64,000 bases of DNA, taken from NCBI RefSeq assembly GCF_020382885.2, contig NC_058515.1:6555223-6619222 (forward strand). Reading direction: 5' to 3'. Both the position numbers and the translations under genes were made by a program. How positions within the stretch are numbered: the stretch's first letter is position 1; every line of letters starts with the position of its first letter. The notes below the pieces were generated by a model, which was given only the letters and a program-made list of their open reading frames with translations, was not told the DNA's origin and ran no database searches. Source of the stretch: Scatophagus argus (lineage: Eukaryota > Chordata > Actinopteri > Scatophagidae). Below are positions 15,585 to 35,576 of the stretch, piece by piece.

Positions 15585-16172
15585 AGAAGCTAGGGCCCTG
15601 TATTGAACACGGCCTGCCAGTTGGCACAATGGATGCCACAACCCCCACTCCCAGCCCCAAACCTACTTCCCAGCGGGCATTCATCTGGGCATGCACATGG
15701 GTGCTACAGCCCTGCCTGGCTAAACGCGTCTGTGCCCCCGAACAAGGGGGCTGAGTGCCCTCTCTAAATTCACCCAGCACACTCACTGCCAACCCGCCGA
15801 CCTTTCTCAGGCAACAGCAACCCACCAGAAACAAATACACACTGTGAACTTATTGATTTTTGCCACCAAAAATAAGAAAAAAATACTGTTGAGTAAATAA
15901 CTGCGGCAGCATATTTTATGTTATCCAGTTACACAGCAGAAGTGGGCCACTGCCAGGTAGCGGGACAGAGAGAACGATATTAAAAGCACAGTCCGGACTC
16001 ATTTTTTCTCCAGCACTTCGCACAAATACCACATTCTGTTTCAGACAGAGCCGTTTGCTAGTTTCTTTGTGTTTGATTGTATGTTTGTTTGTTTCGTGCA
16101 GTTGCAGCAGAACAAAGGCAGCGGCTTCCATTCTGCCACTGTCAAAAAACTTTCCAACGTGCCCACTGCATT

Positions 16173-16306
16173 GCGGATGCCAACCAACGAATCAAAGGCA
16201 TGCTGCAACCAGACAAAGAGGGTTTGATGCCAACCTCCAAACCTCTAACAACCATTACTGGTGATTTGCCTGCCTCCCTGGCACGGTGCAAAACAAAATG
16301 GCGCTG
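16173..16306. repeat. Diverged intronic duplication, copy A
   Basis: Direct similarity to 16800-16943, about 630 bp away. Shared words in the same order are GATGCCAACC, AACAACCATTA versus GCAACCATTA, TCCCTGGCAC and ACAAAATGGCGCT, linked by AGAGGGT(T/C)TGATGCC. It has several NFI half-sites (TGCCAA/TGGCA). The ordered shared words make chance unlikely. See findings. Confidence 0.7.
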
Positions 16307-16799
16307 CACCACACGCTACCACAATATGGCTGCATTGTCTGGAGATAGGCACCGCTTGGTAACTTGAAGAAAAGGAAAAGGCGCTTTAGCTAGCAAAAAC
16401 GAAAGAGAGGAAAAAAACCCAAGCCCGTCTCTGTGATCCCAGTAAAAGAATGCTATTTTGTATTTGCCAAAGTTTCAACTCATAGAAATTTTGAGGACAA
16501 CGGTAAACAATCGCTCTGATCCGCAACGCGATGTTGAATCCAAGTGAATTTAATTCTCCAGCGAAAGAGAACATTATCTTCACCATTTGTATCAAAGAAT
16601 AAAATTAATCTTCTTGCCAACATTTTACTTTTACTCCACCATAGACATATTCTTCTAAAATGATAGCTGGTAAAATGCCATCCATACAATACACTATCAT
16701 TTAAATGGCGTAGGCTATAGAAAAAAATATTTAAAAAAAAAAAAAAAAAGAAAAGCACTATGCCATTCTCGAGTCAGTACTGAACAGTTAAAAATGCAG

Positions 16800-16943
16800 C
16801 CGATGCAAAGCAAAGAAGCGGTGGCATCCTACAAAAGACACAAAAGAGGGTCTGATGCCAACCCCGGTGCCAGTGGCAACCATTATTGTCTGTGTGCTGT
16901 GCCTTCTGCTTTCCCTGGCACTTATCAAACACAAAATGGCGCT
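16800..16943. repeat. Diverged intronic duplication, copy B
   Basis: Partner of 16173-16306, with a short insertion before the CCCTGGCAC block. Both copies end in an ACAAAATGGCGCT word that resembles a YY1-type ATGGCG core. Function is unknown; a duplicated intronic enhancer or promoter-proximal element of nfib is the leading guess. Confidence 0.7.
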
Positions 16944-17831
16944 CAGGGTTTGATGATAATGAGCTAGCTATACCACTATTTCTCCTCCAATGACAAAGTA
17001 TTGGTGCTTATTCAGTATTACTGCAATAGAGGAGAAATTTCCACAGCGAATACTATCTGGTGGTAGTGGTGGGGGATTTCAGTTTGAAAGAGCTGTTAAA
17101 GGTTAATTCTGCAAAAACAAAGGAAGAAAAATGATTGTCTTTGTGTCCAAATAAGTGTAAAAAAATGCATTGGTGGGAATATGTCAGCACATTTATCTAT
17201 TTTCTGCCAAACTACTATTCTTAAATACTGTTCCCCTTCTCCTTAAATTTAGTGTGAATATCAGTTTTTTCTGTAACAAATAGTAATTGAAATTCACAAT
17301 TTGTTTCTTCCAATTTACAGTTTGGAGCACAGCATTATGCACTGCAAAGTGATACTTTTTGGCTTTAACTCTGCATTGGACATCATCTCAAATGTTTCGG
17401 CAAATGCCACTTTGTTATTACTGTGTGGCATTCTGTTGTGTGAATGAGAAAAATAAATTTAAATAATTCAAATTTGGGAAAAAAAAAAGTTTTAATGAGT
17501 CTATTCAAATATATTCACGTAAAATCCTATTTTTTTCCCCCAACCTCTTTATTTCACGGTGAGCTGGAACAAAATGCATGACTCAGTCTTTACATGGAGC
17601 ACACAACTGCGTCCGCTTCAGTGTAAAAGAAACCAGCTTTTCAGGAATTAATGAAAGACAGAGGCTTCCATTACAAACACGAGCCCACATCACACGCAAG
17701 ATTTACAATAATTAAAAACTAGCAACTGAAATTACTCACATCTTCAATGGGACTTACTATCAGCAATATGTTCATGTGGGCAGTACCTTTGTTAAAGGTT
17801 GATATCTCACTCAGCTAAAATTGTTGTAATG

Positions 17832-17844
17832 TGATTGACAGCTG
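17832..17844 (+). promoter_or_regulatory. PBX-MEIS/PREP site overlapping an E-box
   Basis: TGATTGACAG at 17832-17841 is an exact match to the PBX-MEIS/PREP composite consensus and overlaps the E-box CAGCTG at 17839-17844. It sits in an AT-rich block about 0.8 kb past nfib exon 2 (in gene direction). Motif match only; occupancy is unknown. Confidence 0.4.
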
Positions 17845-18067
17845 AAGATGTTTTTAAATTACATTAAATTACACAATTAAAGTGTTGTATTATGTCAAGA
17901 GGACTACAGGGATGAAAGGCATGATTTTCTAATAAAGTAAAGACAACCTCAGCTTTAAAAATATGCTGTTATTAAAAAACAAAACTGGATAAACAAAAGC
18001 TTTAAACTAAGTATTGGAAAAATATATTTGAACTCTGGTTCATTATGATTTCATTAACCTAGTGCAA

Positions 18068-18125
18068 CAAATTTACACAAATCGACATTTGTGTACATTT
18101 GTTCAGACAAATTTGTGTAAATTTG
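18068..18125. repeat. Perfect inverted repeat (15-bp arms)
   Basis: CAAATTTACACAAAT at 18068-18082 is exactly reverse-complementary to 18111-18125, with a 28-base spacer that holds further ATTTGTGTA-like words. It lies in nfib intron 2. Could form a hairpin or cruciform; no mobile element or RNA class is recognised. Confidence 0.8.
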
Positions 18126-18177
18126 CCTCAAGTTAATGTGCAGTAAGTTAATGTTCAGATAAATTTAATAGGTGCAT

Positions 18178-18252
18178 AGTGTGTGTGTGTGCAGTTGTCT
18201 AAACCCATGTGTCTGCCTGTGTGTGCGTGTGTGTGTGTGTGTGTGTGCATGT
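18178..18252. repeat. Compound (TG)n microsatellite
   Basis: Two TG runs separated by GCAGTTGTCTAAACCCATG-type unique sequence, in nfib intron 2 close to exon 2. Confidence 0.85.
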
Positions 18253-18415
18253 GTGGAGATAATACATACCCTGTCCAAATTAGAGTAACTGAATAAATAC
18301 TGAACATGAATAGGAGTTCCTGCTGGAGTACAGCAGAGCAAAGCCACATTTAAAACATGTTCTCCATTTAATACTTTTCACTTAGCCATACTTGAATTAT
18401 AGAAAAATGTTTGCT

Positions 18416-18439
18416 CCACACACACACACACACACACAC
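18416..18439. repeat. (CA)n microsatellite
   Basis: About 24 bases of CA in nfib intron 2, within 200 bases of the exon 2 donor; a further CA-rich stretch lies at 18571-18604. Confidence 0.9.
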
Positions 18440-18553
18440 GATACTGACGATCAAGTTTCTTATGTTTATTTGTCTGGCGAATGTGATTTCAGCCAGTCTC
18501 AGCAAAACTGCCAAAAAGTAACACATGTGACCCTTGACCTTGCCAAGGCATCA

Positions 18554-28318
<9,765 letters not shown>

Positions 28319-28560
28319 CGGACGCAGCCCGGTACGAGATAAGACACCTAATCAAAGGGGCAGCAGTGCAGGCATGCTGTGCCACATGTAGGCGTTGCAT
28401 TATTGGGGGGGGGGGGGGGGAAGAAAAAAAAGAGCATCAACTTGACCGGTGACTTGAACCTGACTGGGGTAATTACAAGAGCCATGACCCTGCAACACTC
28501 ACCATCCCCCTCCTACACTGACAACCCCCCCCTCCCTAAATTCAAGTGCCACAAAAAAGG
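28319..28560 (-). promoter_or_regulatory. Probable distal nfib promoter upstream of the alternative first exon
   Basis: Inferred from the alternative first exon at 28223-28318. The segment has a TCF/LEF-type ATCAAAGG at 28351-28358 and a 16-G homopolymer at 28405-28420 that may limit assembly or sequencing quality. No core promoter element can be fixed by eye. Confidence 0.4.
28405..28420. repeat. Poly-G tract
   Basis: Sixteen consecutive G on the plus strand (C on the nfib sense strand), about 90 bases upstream of the alternative nfib ATG. Confidence 0.9.
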
Positions 28561-29373
28561 AACAATTATACTCATTTAGATGGATTTTAATTAGGATGTG
28601 GTTGTGCTAATATTACTCAGACAGAGTCAGAAGTAAGCCCCGATTGGTGCTGACATTTGGCCTGTAGTCGTCTCTCAGGTTTTTAATCAACCTTGTTTTT
28701 GTGTTATTAAAAACCTGCCAGTGCTGGGAATTATCTTGATATCAGTTTAATATCTCTGTGTGGCAGTAAGCCAAAGGTCATTTAAAATAAGAAAATATGT
28801 GATAAAGAGATGTTGACTGGCCCAGTTCTGGTCCCTTCAAAGTAGACATGAAGATCAAGTAGTCATCTTGAGATCCACCGCGTTAAGTCTCCCCTCGGTT
28901 TCGGAGGGTGTTTTGAGGCATGAATTAAGACGTTTGACGTGTCCATGTAAATGTTATCTGAATGCTGGTTGAAAAGACCTTTTCTCTCCCGCCACATTCC
29001 AATCCTCCTCACTGAGGCCGCTCGGTGGCAGCTGGATTTCCCCACAGGGACGGTGGGTGGACTTAGCAACAGTAACTTGGCATTAGTTTCAACAAATAGA
29101 TGGAAAAAAACAGAGCTAATGTTTAGAAATGAAGACAAGGACTTTACTTGACTATATTGTGTCCCTATATTTCAATACTTTAATCTCACAAAATACAAAA
29201 TTCAGTGTAAATAGTCTAAAAATCAGACATATGATGAAAATGAACCTCTCTATTTAGGCACCCACAGGATAGCAAATGCTGCTGTTGGTCTCACAACTGA
29301 TTGCACCATATAGGTGCTTTAATAAGTCGTTCTTCACAGTCGACCTTTTCAGCACACCTGACTTTAATGAAGC

Positions 29374-29395
29374 ATTAATTAGGAGCCTAATTAGG
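29374..29395. promoter_or_regulatory. Paired homeodomain (TAATTA) sites
   Basis: Two TAATTA cores at 29376-29381 and 29388-29393, 12 bp apart centre to centre, the second inside the palindrome CCTAATTAGG. The surrounding 29331-29520 block has the mixed composition typical of conserved non-coding elements, about 1 kb upstream of the distal nfib exon. Confidence 0.35.
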
Positions 29396-30748
29396 AACTG
29401 GCCAATTTAACTGCTTCTTAAACACAATGAACAATGAGGCACTCAGGAGTCGTCATGGGAGCTAAATGTCAGCTTGCGGCAAATGAATATCACTGGATGG
29501 AAGACAACAAAAGTAAGATCTCACTGTGCACTTTGGATTATATTAGCCAAAGGAAACTTGAAGGAAATATGACTTTTGTAGCAACACTACTGCAGAAAGA
29601 CTTTTAGAAGTTTTATTTATTTGGTCATATGAGGTCTAACAAATAGGTCAACCTTTGGACTGGTCCCTTTAAACATATATAACATGAACATTTATCAGTC
29701 AATGAATTATTATTTTCATCAAACGATTCCCATATTACTTAAAAAATATTAAATATTTCCTTAATTTATGTGATAACAGTGCTATTCATCTCTTTAATGC
29801 ATCAACTTATGACAAAGGAAAGTGTTACCAGTTTAATACTTTCATATAAGCAGTTCAAAATAAAAGAAAGAAGTAGATTTGAAAAATAAATACTTTATTT
29901 TGCAATTGTCTTCACACATACAGCGTACAGCAGTGGGGCTCAAACAATGAAGAAATAAAGCCAATGTCAATTGAAACACAAAGATTAACATGTTTTGGAG
30001 AAGAGTATTAAAAAGAAGTTCTGACACATACTTTAGCTGACCTATAATATACTTTTCATTCTTTTTGGAGAAAGGATAATGTTCAAGGCCGATCCCATAC
30101 GAGGGAGAGTCTCGTGCACCTTATTGATTTTGAGGGTAAAATCGATAAATTTCATCGTCTTGATTGGATTAACTGTTTCAAGTTCAACTTTTAATTGGAT
30201 TTCTACTTTCTACAATGAGAGCTTATTTGAAAATCAATAGGCCAATCAATACCTCCATGTTCAGGAAGTTCAGCTGTGAAGCTAAAATTGGAAGGACGTA
30301 GCAGACACCTGCCACTGGCAACCCGCCTGCATGGCTGCTGAGGTCTGAAAAATCTAATTATGCCTTTATTGAGAGTGAAAGAAAACCTGATAATAATTTC
30401 TTACCACGTCAAAGAGGAATCAGAGAGTCAGTGGAAAATTCTGATTTTATTTTTTGGATTAATTGCATTGTTTTCTTTGTCATTTTATGAATACAAAAAA
30501 AAAATGGAGATTTCCTTAAAAAGAAACACCAATCTGAACTCCAAGAGTTTGCTTGTCAAACCTTTGGGATCTTTGCTGAAGCACTAGAACCAAAAAAGAG
30601 CAGCTAAACAAAGAATTGGTGTTTGGGCCTAATTACCAAATCATACAGCATATATGGTCCATATGGACTGAAATCTAAAAATGATCATACTACCCATAAT
30701 TCATGATCCAATAAAGAACTTTATCTTCCATCTTGAAGACTTAATCCT

Positions 30749-30808
30749 TGTCTAGGCTTGGCAAAATGGCAGCAGAACACGCCAAGCCACTAACTCCAAT
30801 CCTAGACA
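30749..30808. repeat. Nested inverted repeat with TTGGC/GCCAA half-sites
   Basis: TGTCTAGG (30749-30756) pairs with CCTAGACA (30801-30808), and inside it CTTGGC (30757-30762) pairs with GCCAAG (30781-30786). The inner arms are NFI half-sites, but their spacing is too wide for one canonical NFI palindrome. Confidence 0.6.
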
Positions 30809-33800
30809 GGTAAACAGCCTTGTATCTGAGAGATAACTGGTCCAAGCACAGTTTATGTTTATCAAGCATGTGGCTAATGATTTCTTTTGTTCAGCCAGAT
30901 GTCATAGACTGTAAAAGTAGCAGGTGGTCACTTATTTAATTAGTCCAGTTGACCAACCATTACCAGAGATTAAGAGCACATTTAACCCAGGCTGCTGCTA
31001 ATACTAATAGACTGGAAATATTACTGTCCCGAAGCCCAAACTGACAAACTTAATTTCACTACTGGCTTATTAAAACGCGCTCGTGCTTATGATATTTTTT
31101 TTTATTACAAAAACTGATACGGATATTGGCCTAACTCTAAACACAACATCAGAAGTAGAAGTTTATTCCAGACCCATTGTTTTGAAACTATCTGTACTAA
31201 TTTGCCATCTTCAGAGATATTATATGGCATTTCGTCAATACCAAGCATCAGTCACAATAAAGACATTGGCATAAAAACGTTAACCTCGATGGCGCATTTT
31301 AGGAGAGCTGAAATGTCATTAGATGTCTTAGATGAAACTGAAAAAAGAAAAAGTATTTTCCACTGATCGTGAAAAAGAAGAAGAAGATCAATAATTTATT
31401 TATTAGGTTAATATAATAAAAATACGGTTTTTACTTTCACCACTATTATGTGCTATTATATGTGAGTGCCGTTCAGAATATTGCAAAACAATCTTGATCC
31501 TCATCTGTCTGATCTTGTCGGGACTGCAGAAAAATCAAGTTTTTAGTTGGCCAAAACCAAGCGAGTAGGATCTCATGTTTGGTGTTTGAAAACATGTAAC
31601 TGTTTCAGACGACACACACAGCTAATGTTCACGGATCATGCACACATTACACACGCCTCAGTGAGACTTAAGACTCAGGGACAACGACCATTTGGTTGGA
31701 AACAACTGGACTGCTGCTGCTGGGCTCTTATTGTGATTGAAAAAAAGAAGGGACAAAATGAACCACTGAGACAGTTTGATTGAGATATTTACTGTAAAAT
31801 TGCTTAAAAATGAGAAAAAAACTTACTTACTTTTGCCTTTTTGTTTAAAGTGAATGTTTTCTTGTCCACGGCAGGAAAAAAACTCATTCATGTGTAATGC
31901 AGGCTTTCATATGTACTAAGTCAATTCAAATGCAGCTCTTCTCAGGTGCACATTAAACAGCTAACACTGTAGGTATTCTATTCTAAAGTAAAGTACTGAG
32001 GGTGTTGAACAGGTCATTGTTTCATGTTTAACTGCAGCTATCTGTATCATCACATTAAACATTTTACAGCTGCTTACATGACTTAACAGGCAAAACCTGT
32101 CTGCAGTCTTTCAGTATCTGGTTCTTGTTAAACTATTTAAACTGCTCTTCAGTGTGCTTCTCGCCTGAAGTTGTCATATTGAGCTTCCAGGACACACAAG
32201 AGTCTCTTTACTCTTTTGGATATGTGATAGTTTAACCAACATTTAATTTTATTTATTTTGTTATATTTTCAATTTATCTAATAAAGAACCTTTTACTTTT
32301 GGTAACATTTTACTAGTCTACTTTCCAAGTAAGTTTCCTGGCCAAAGTTAGGTTGCTAAACAGCAAGTTGAAAGAGAAAAAAATCAGCTCAATCTTATCC
32401 AGAATCTAATTTTATTCGAATATGAGTCCCTAAGATATTTTCTAAAATCACAACTGACATTTTACACAGGCTTTCTAGGCATATAAAGAAATGGATAATA
32501 TATTTGTGGTGTATTAATTTAATTCACAAAATGTAACTTCCAGTGTTTGAGGTCTGAATAAACAACATAAAGCTTGAAAACACATTCCAAAAAAACCAAA
32601 AAAAAACAGCAAATGAACAACAAAATGCACAAATCCAAAGTGAGAGCCCTGGGGGACGCCAGATAAGGTAATAGCTGTGAGGAAATGCTCGCGCCTGCAG
32701 TCTCTGGCAACTCTTGATTCAAATCAAACAAACTCAAGTCTTCCTTATCTTCTGTTTCTGTCAGCACGAGGTGTCGAAGCTGACACGTTGACAATTGAAG
32801 ATATTCTGTAAAACTATACACAGCAGCTACAGTAGTGTTCATCCTGGCTAAGGTATACTGAAGTATTGACAAATATCTTCAGTCAGGTAGGCCTAATCAC
32901 TGGTTAGTGAGTAATGAGTGACAGTCATCCACCCAGTTTATATTCTTCACAAAAGATATCAGATTTTCACCACTGTTGTTATAATAAGAATGGCTTCATG
33001 GATACATAATGCTTATTGCTTTCAAAAATTATTTGCAAATAAAAAAAAAGGTAAACGTAATTTATCATTAGCCTCTTCTTTTCTTCTTTAATGGCAATCA
33101 CACACATCCTACCCTTTATCCCACCATCAAAAAATATAATACTTAGTCACACAAACATCCAAGAACACGAATCTGAGTTCTAAAACCCACTGAGCAAATT
33201 CGTCAACAAACACCCATGCAAATGCGAACAATTGGATTAAAGATAGGAATAAAAGAGAGGAAACACATCAAATAAAAGAACAGCAAGTAAAAACTTCCTT
33301 TCAGGAGTATTCACTGTTGCAGTAAAATGGACTGTGAGCTAATGTGAAAATCAGTGCATAAGATTGAACCGCTACCTTCAGAAATTTGGTGAAACATGCA
33401 CTGACTGAACGCTTCTTGACTATTGCAACATTTCCCCAAGTCTTTGGCTTTTACAGAGACCAATATGATGGGATGTAATGTGAGGGTAAAAAGAAGACCT
33501 AGAAAGGCACTTAAAACTACTTGGATATTGTCTTGTATTCCCACACATGGCAAAGCTTTGCTAATGTACAGGTTTAGCCATGGGACTGCCAAACATTATA
33601 GATAGTGACAGCCACGCTATTCTAGTATTGCCATTCAATCATATTATCCTTAGGTATCCTGTCTATCCTGTCATAGAATTTGATAAAATCTCTAAACAGT
33701 ACCCACCACAGTGGTACAGCAAAACCAGCACAAATAAATTCTCAGCGTGTCAAGTGTTAAGTAGCTGTGTATCACCACATATAGATTAATCTGCTAGTTT

Positions 33801-33996
33801 TTGTATAAAGATCATAAAGCCACTTGTTTAGACACATTTAAGACCTAACTGTTACAGCCGCAGCTATAAAATAACAAGTTTACAATAAGTATAACTCACA
33901 AATTATACTGTCTCAATTACTAAAATTAAAGATGTGTTCAAAGGTCATTTCACCTAAGTACTATGGCTGAGAGAGCAGATTTCAGCTAAACAGTTT

Positions 33997-34416
33997 GATA
34001 TTTTGGGAAATACGCTTCTTTGGCTTCTTTCTAAATGTTAGAAGTTTTGCAGGGGTCGCGGTGTCAAACACACCCAAACCTCTGCGCAGCCTTCTGCATT
34101 TTGTGTCAATACAGCTGAAGTGCAGGCCGCAGTGCAGCGTAGGCCCGCCTCTCGGCTCCCGCCTCTCGGCTCTCGCACCTGTCCCGACCTCGCATTGTTA
34201 TTGGCTAAACACCACTCCGCGAAGGCTGAAGGCATGAATTGTCCTGGCACAGCAAAGTACTAATAAATTACAGACATACAAACAGAGGACAAGGTCTCTT
34301 CCGACACACTTCACACACTTCTAGAGGCTCATAGGTGATGAGTGTATTTAGCAGACAGACGTGGAGTGGTATCAATCTTTTCATCCAACTAAAGAAAGTG
34401 TATTTCCCAAAATGTC
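33997..34416. mobile_element. Short non-autonomous DNA element with terminal inverted repeats
   Basis: The left end (33997-34021, GATATTTTGGGAAATACGC...) and the right end (34391-34416) are near-perfect reverse complements sharing ATTTTGGGAAATAC. This end sequence is very common in fish genomes as a MITE-like repeat. The interior is unusual: it is CpG-rich, carries a 14-bp direct tandem (34144-34157 and 34158-34171) and an ATTGG box. No transposase is encoded. Confidence 0.7.
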
Positions 34417-34612
34417 TATTCTTTTAAGATATACAGGGTGACTTTTGATGATAGTATGTGACACCCGAACCCCTTCCATGAGGATATTACAACAGGAAAT
34501 GTTTGATATACAACATGGTTTTACAAAGGGGCAAAGGTTGATCCTATAGACTTTTACCACGGCATAGTGAAGCGTTAACTGTCTGCTTGCTTGTTTTACA
34601 TCCGACTGGTCA

Positions 34613-34618
34613 TTTATT
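34613..34618 (-). terminator. Candidate zdhhc21 poly(A) signal
   Basis: First AATAAA on the minus strand (TTTATT on plus) that I see downstream of the zdhhc21 stop codon, implying a 3' UTR of roughly 1 kb. Variant hexamers closer to the stop cannot be excluded. Confidence 0.35.
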
Positions 34619-34807
34619 CAAAGTTTGAACTTTGTTCTGTGGCCCTGTTCAATAAAACATAACTTGATCGATAAAATATTCAGTAAACAGTGCAAAAAAC
34701 AATAAAACATTCACAAATCATCAAACAACTATGGCAGGAATTCAGTTAACGCCAAATCCCTTTGATAGCCACAAGAAATTTCCAAACGGGAATATCTAAA
34801 AGCAATA

Positions 34808-35006
34808 GGAAGGCAACTGGACTTGCTTTAAGTTCTTCAAGACGTTTCACCTCTCATCCAAGAGGCTTTTTCAGTTCTGACTGACTGGCGGGAAAGTCCC
34901 AGGCATTTTGACTGAGATCTTCAAGAACTTCAAGGAAGCCCAGTTGCCCTTCGATAGCATTTAGATATACCATTACCTGGATGACTGAGAATCTTCACAG
35001 ATATCT
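34808..35006. repeat. Interspersed fish repeat with imperfect inverted arms
   Basis: The left arm (34809-34844) and right arm (34918-34951) are about 85% reverse-complementary; the CAACTGG and AAGTTCTT words are shared. I recognise the arm sequence as a common fish interspersed repeat but cannot name the family. If the zdhhc21 poly(A) signal is at 34613-34618, the repeat is inside its 3' UTR. Confidence 0.65.
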
Positions 35007-35305
35007 TCCAAACTGGAAGATCAACAAAACAGAAAAAAAACCTGCTCATACTTGACAAATAAAAAGGACGTAGTGAAAAGAAAAAAGGCACAAACCTGAT
35101 ACAAAAATTGCCTTTCAATAGACACACTGAAGTTACCCTAGTTCTGTCTGTAGTTGATTAAAGGTCAGTAGTGAAGGCTCTTTATGAAAGTAACCTGAGA
35201 GGGGTCCCTTTTGCCAGCTGCTTCCAAGTGAAGACTTCCATCCTTTTGATGCAATTAGCCATTAAATGTGGTTTCCAAATGCTGAAAGTAGCAGTCACAG
35301 TGAGT

Positions 35306-35324
35306 AAAAAAAAAAAAAAAAAAA
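35306..35324. repeat. Poly-A tract
   Basis: Nineteen A on the plus strand, in the presumed zdhhc21 3' UTR (poly-U in its transcript). Confidence 0.9.
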
Positions 35325-35576
35325 GTTTCCTGTCACTCCTTTAGGTGTTTCTTGACCCTGATTACTGTCAGTCTTGGTCTTGAAGAGAAAGGCAAAAAAA
35401 AATAAAAAATAGAGAAAAATAAACAAAAAGAGCATCCACTTATGAACTTGCCCAGCTCTCCTAGCACAACAGAGGATGGTTGAAGGCGAGCAGATGGATT
35501 CGTAAGTGTGTATACAGTGTTTCATCATGGCAGCCCTACCACCTGTGCAGGCTGGAGGTGCTGTAGTGTTACCGGC

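Noticed and set aside
15379..15840. 153-aa open frame, minus strand
   Set aside because: It runs through a (TG)n microsatellite (HTHTHTHT) and shows no domain; chance ORF.
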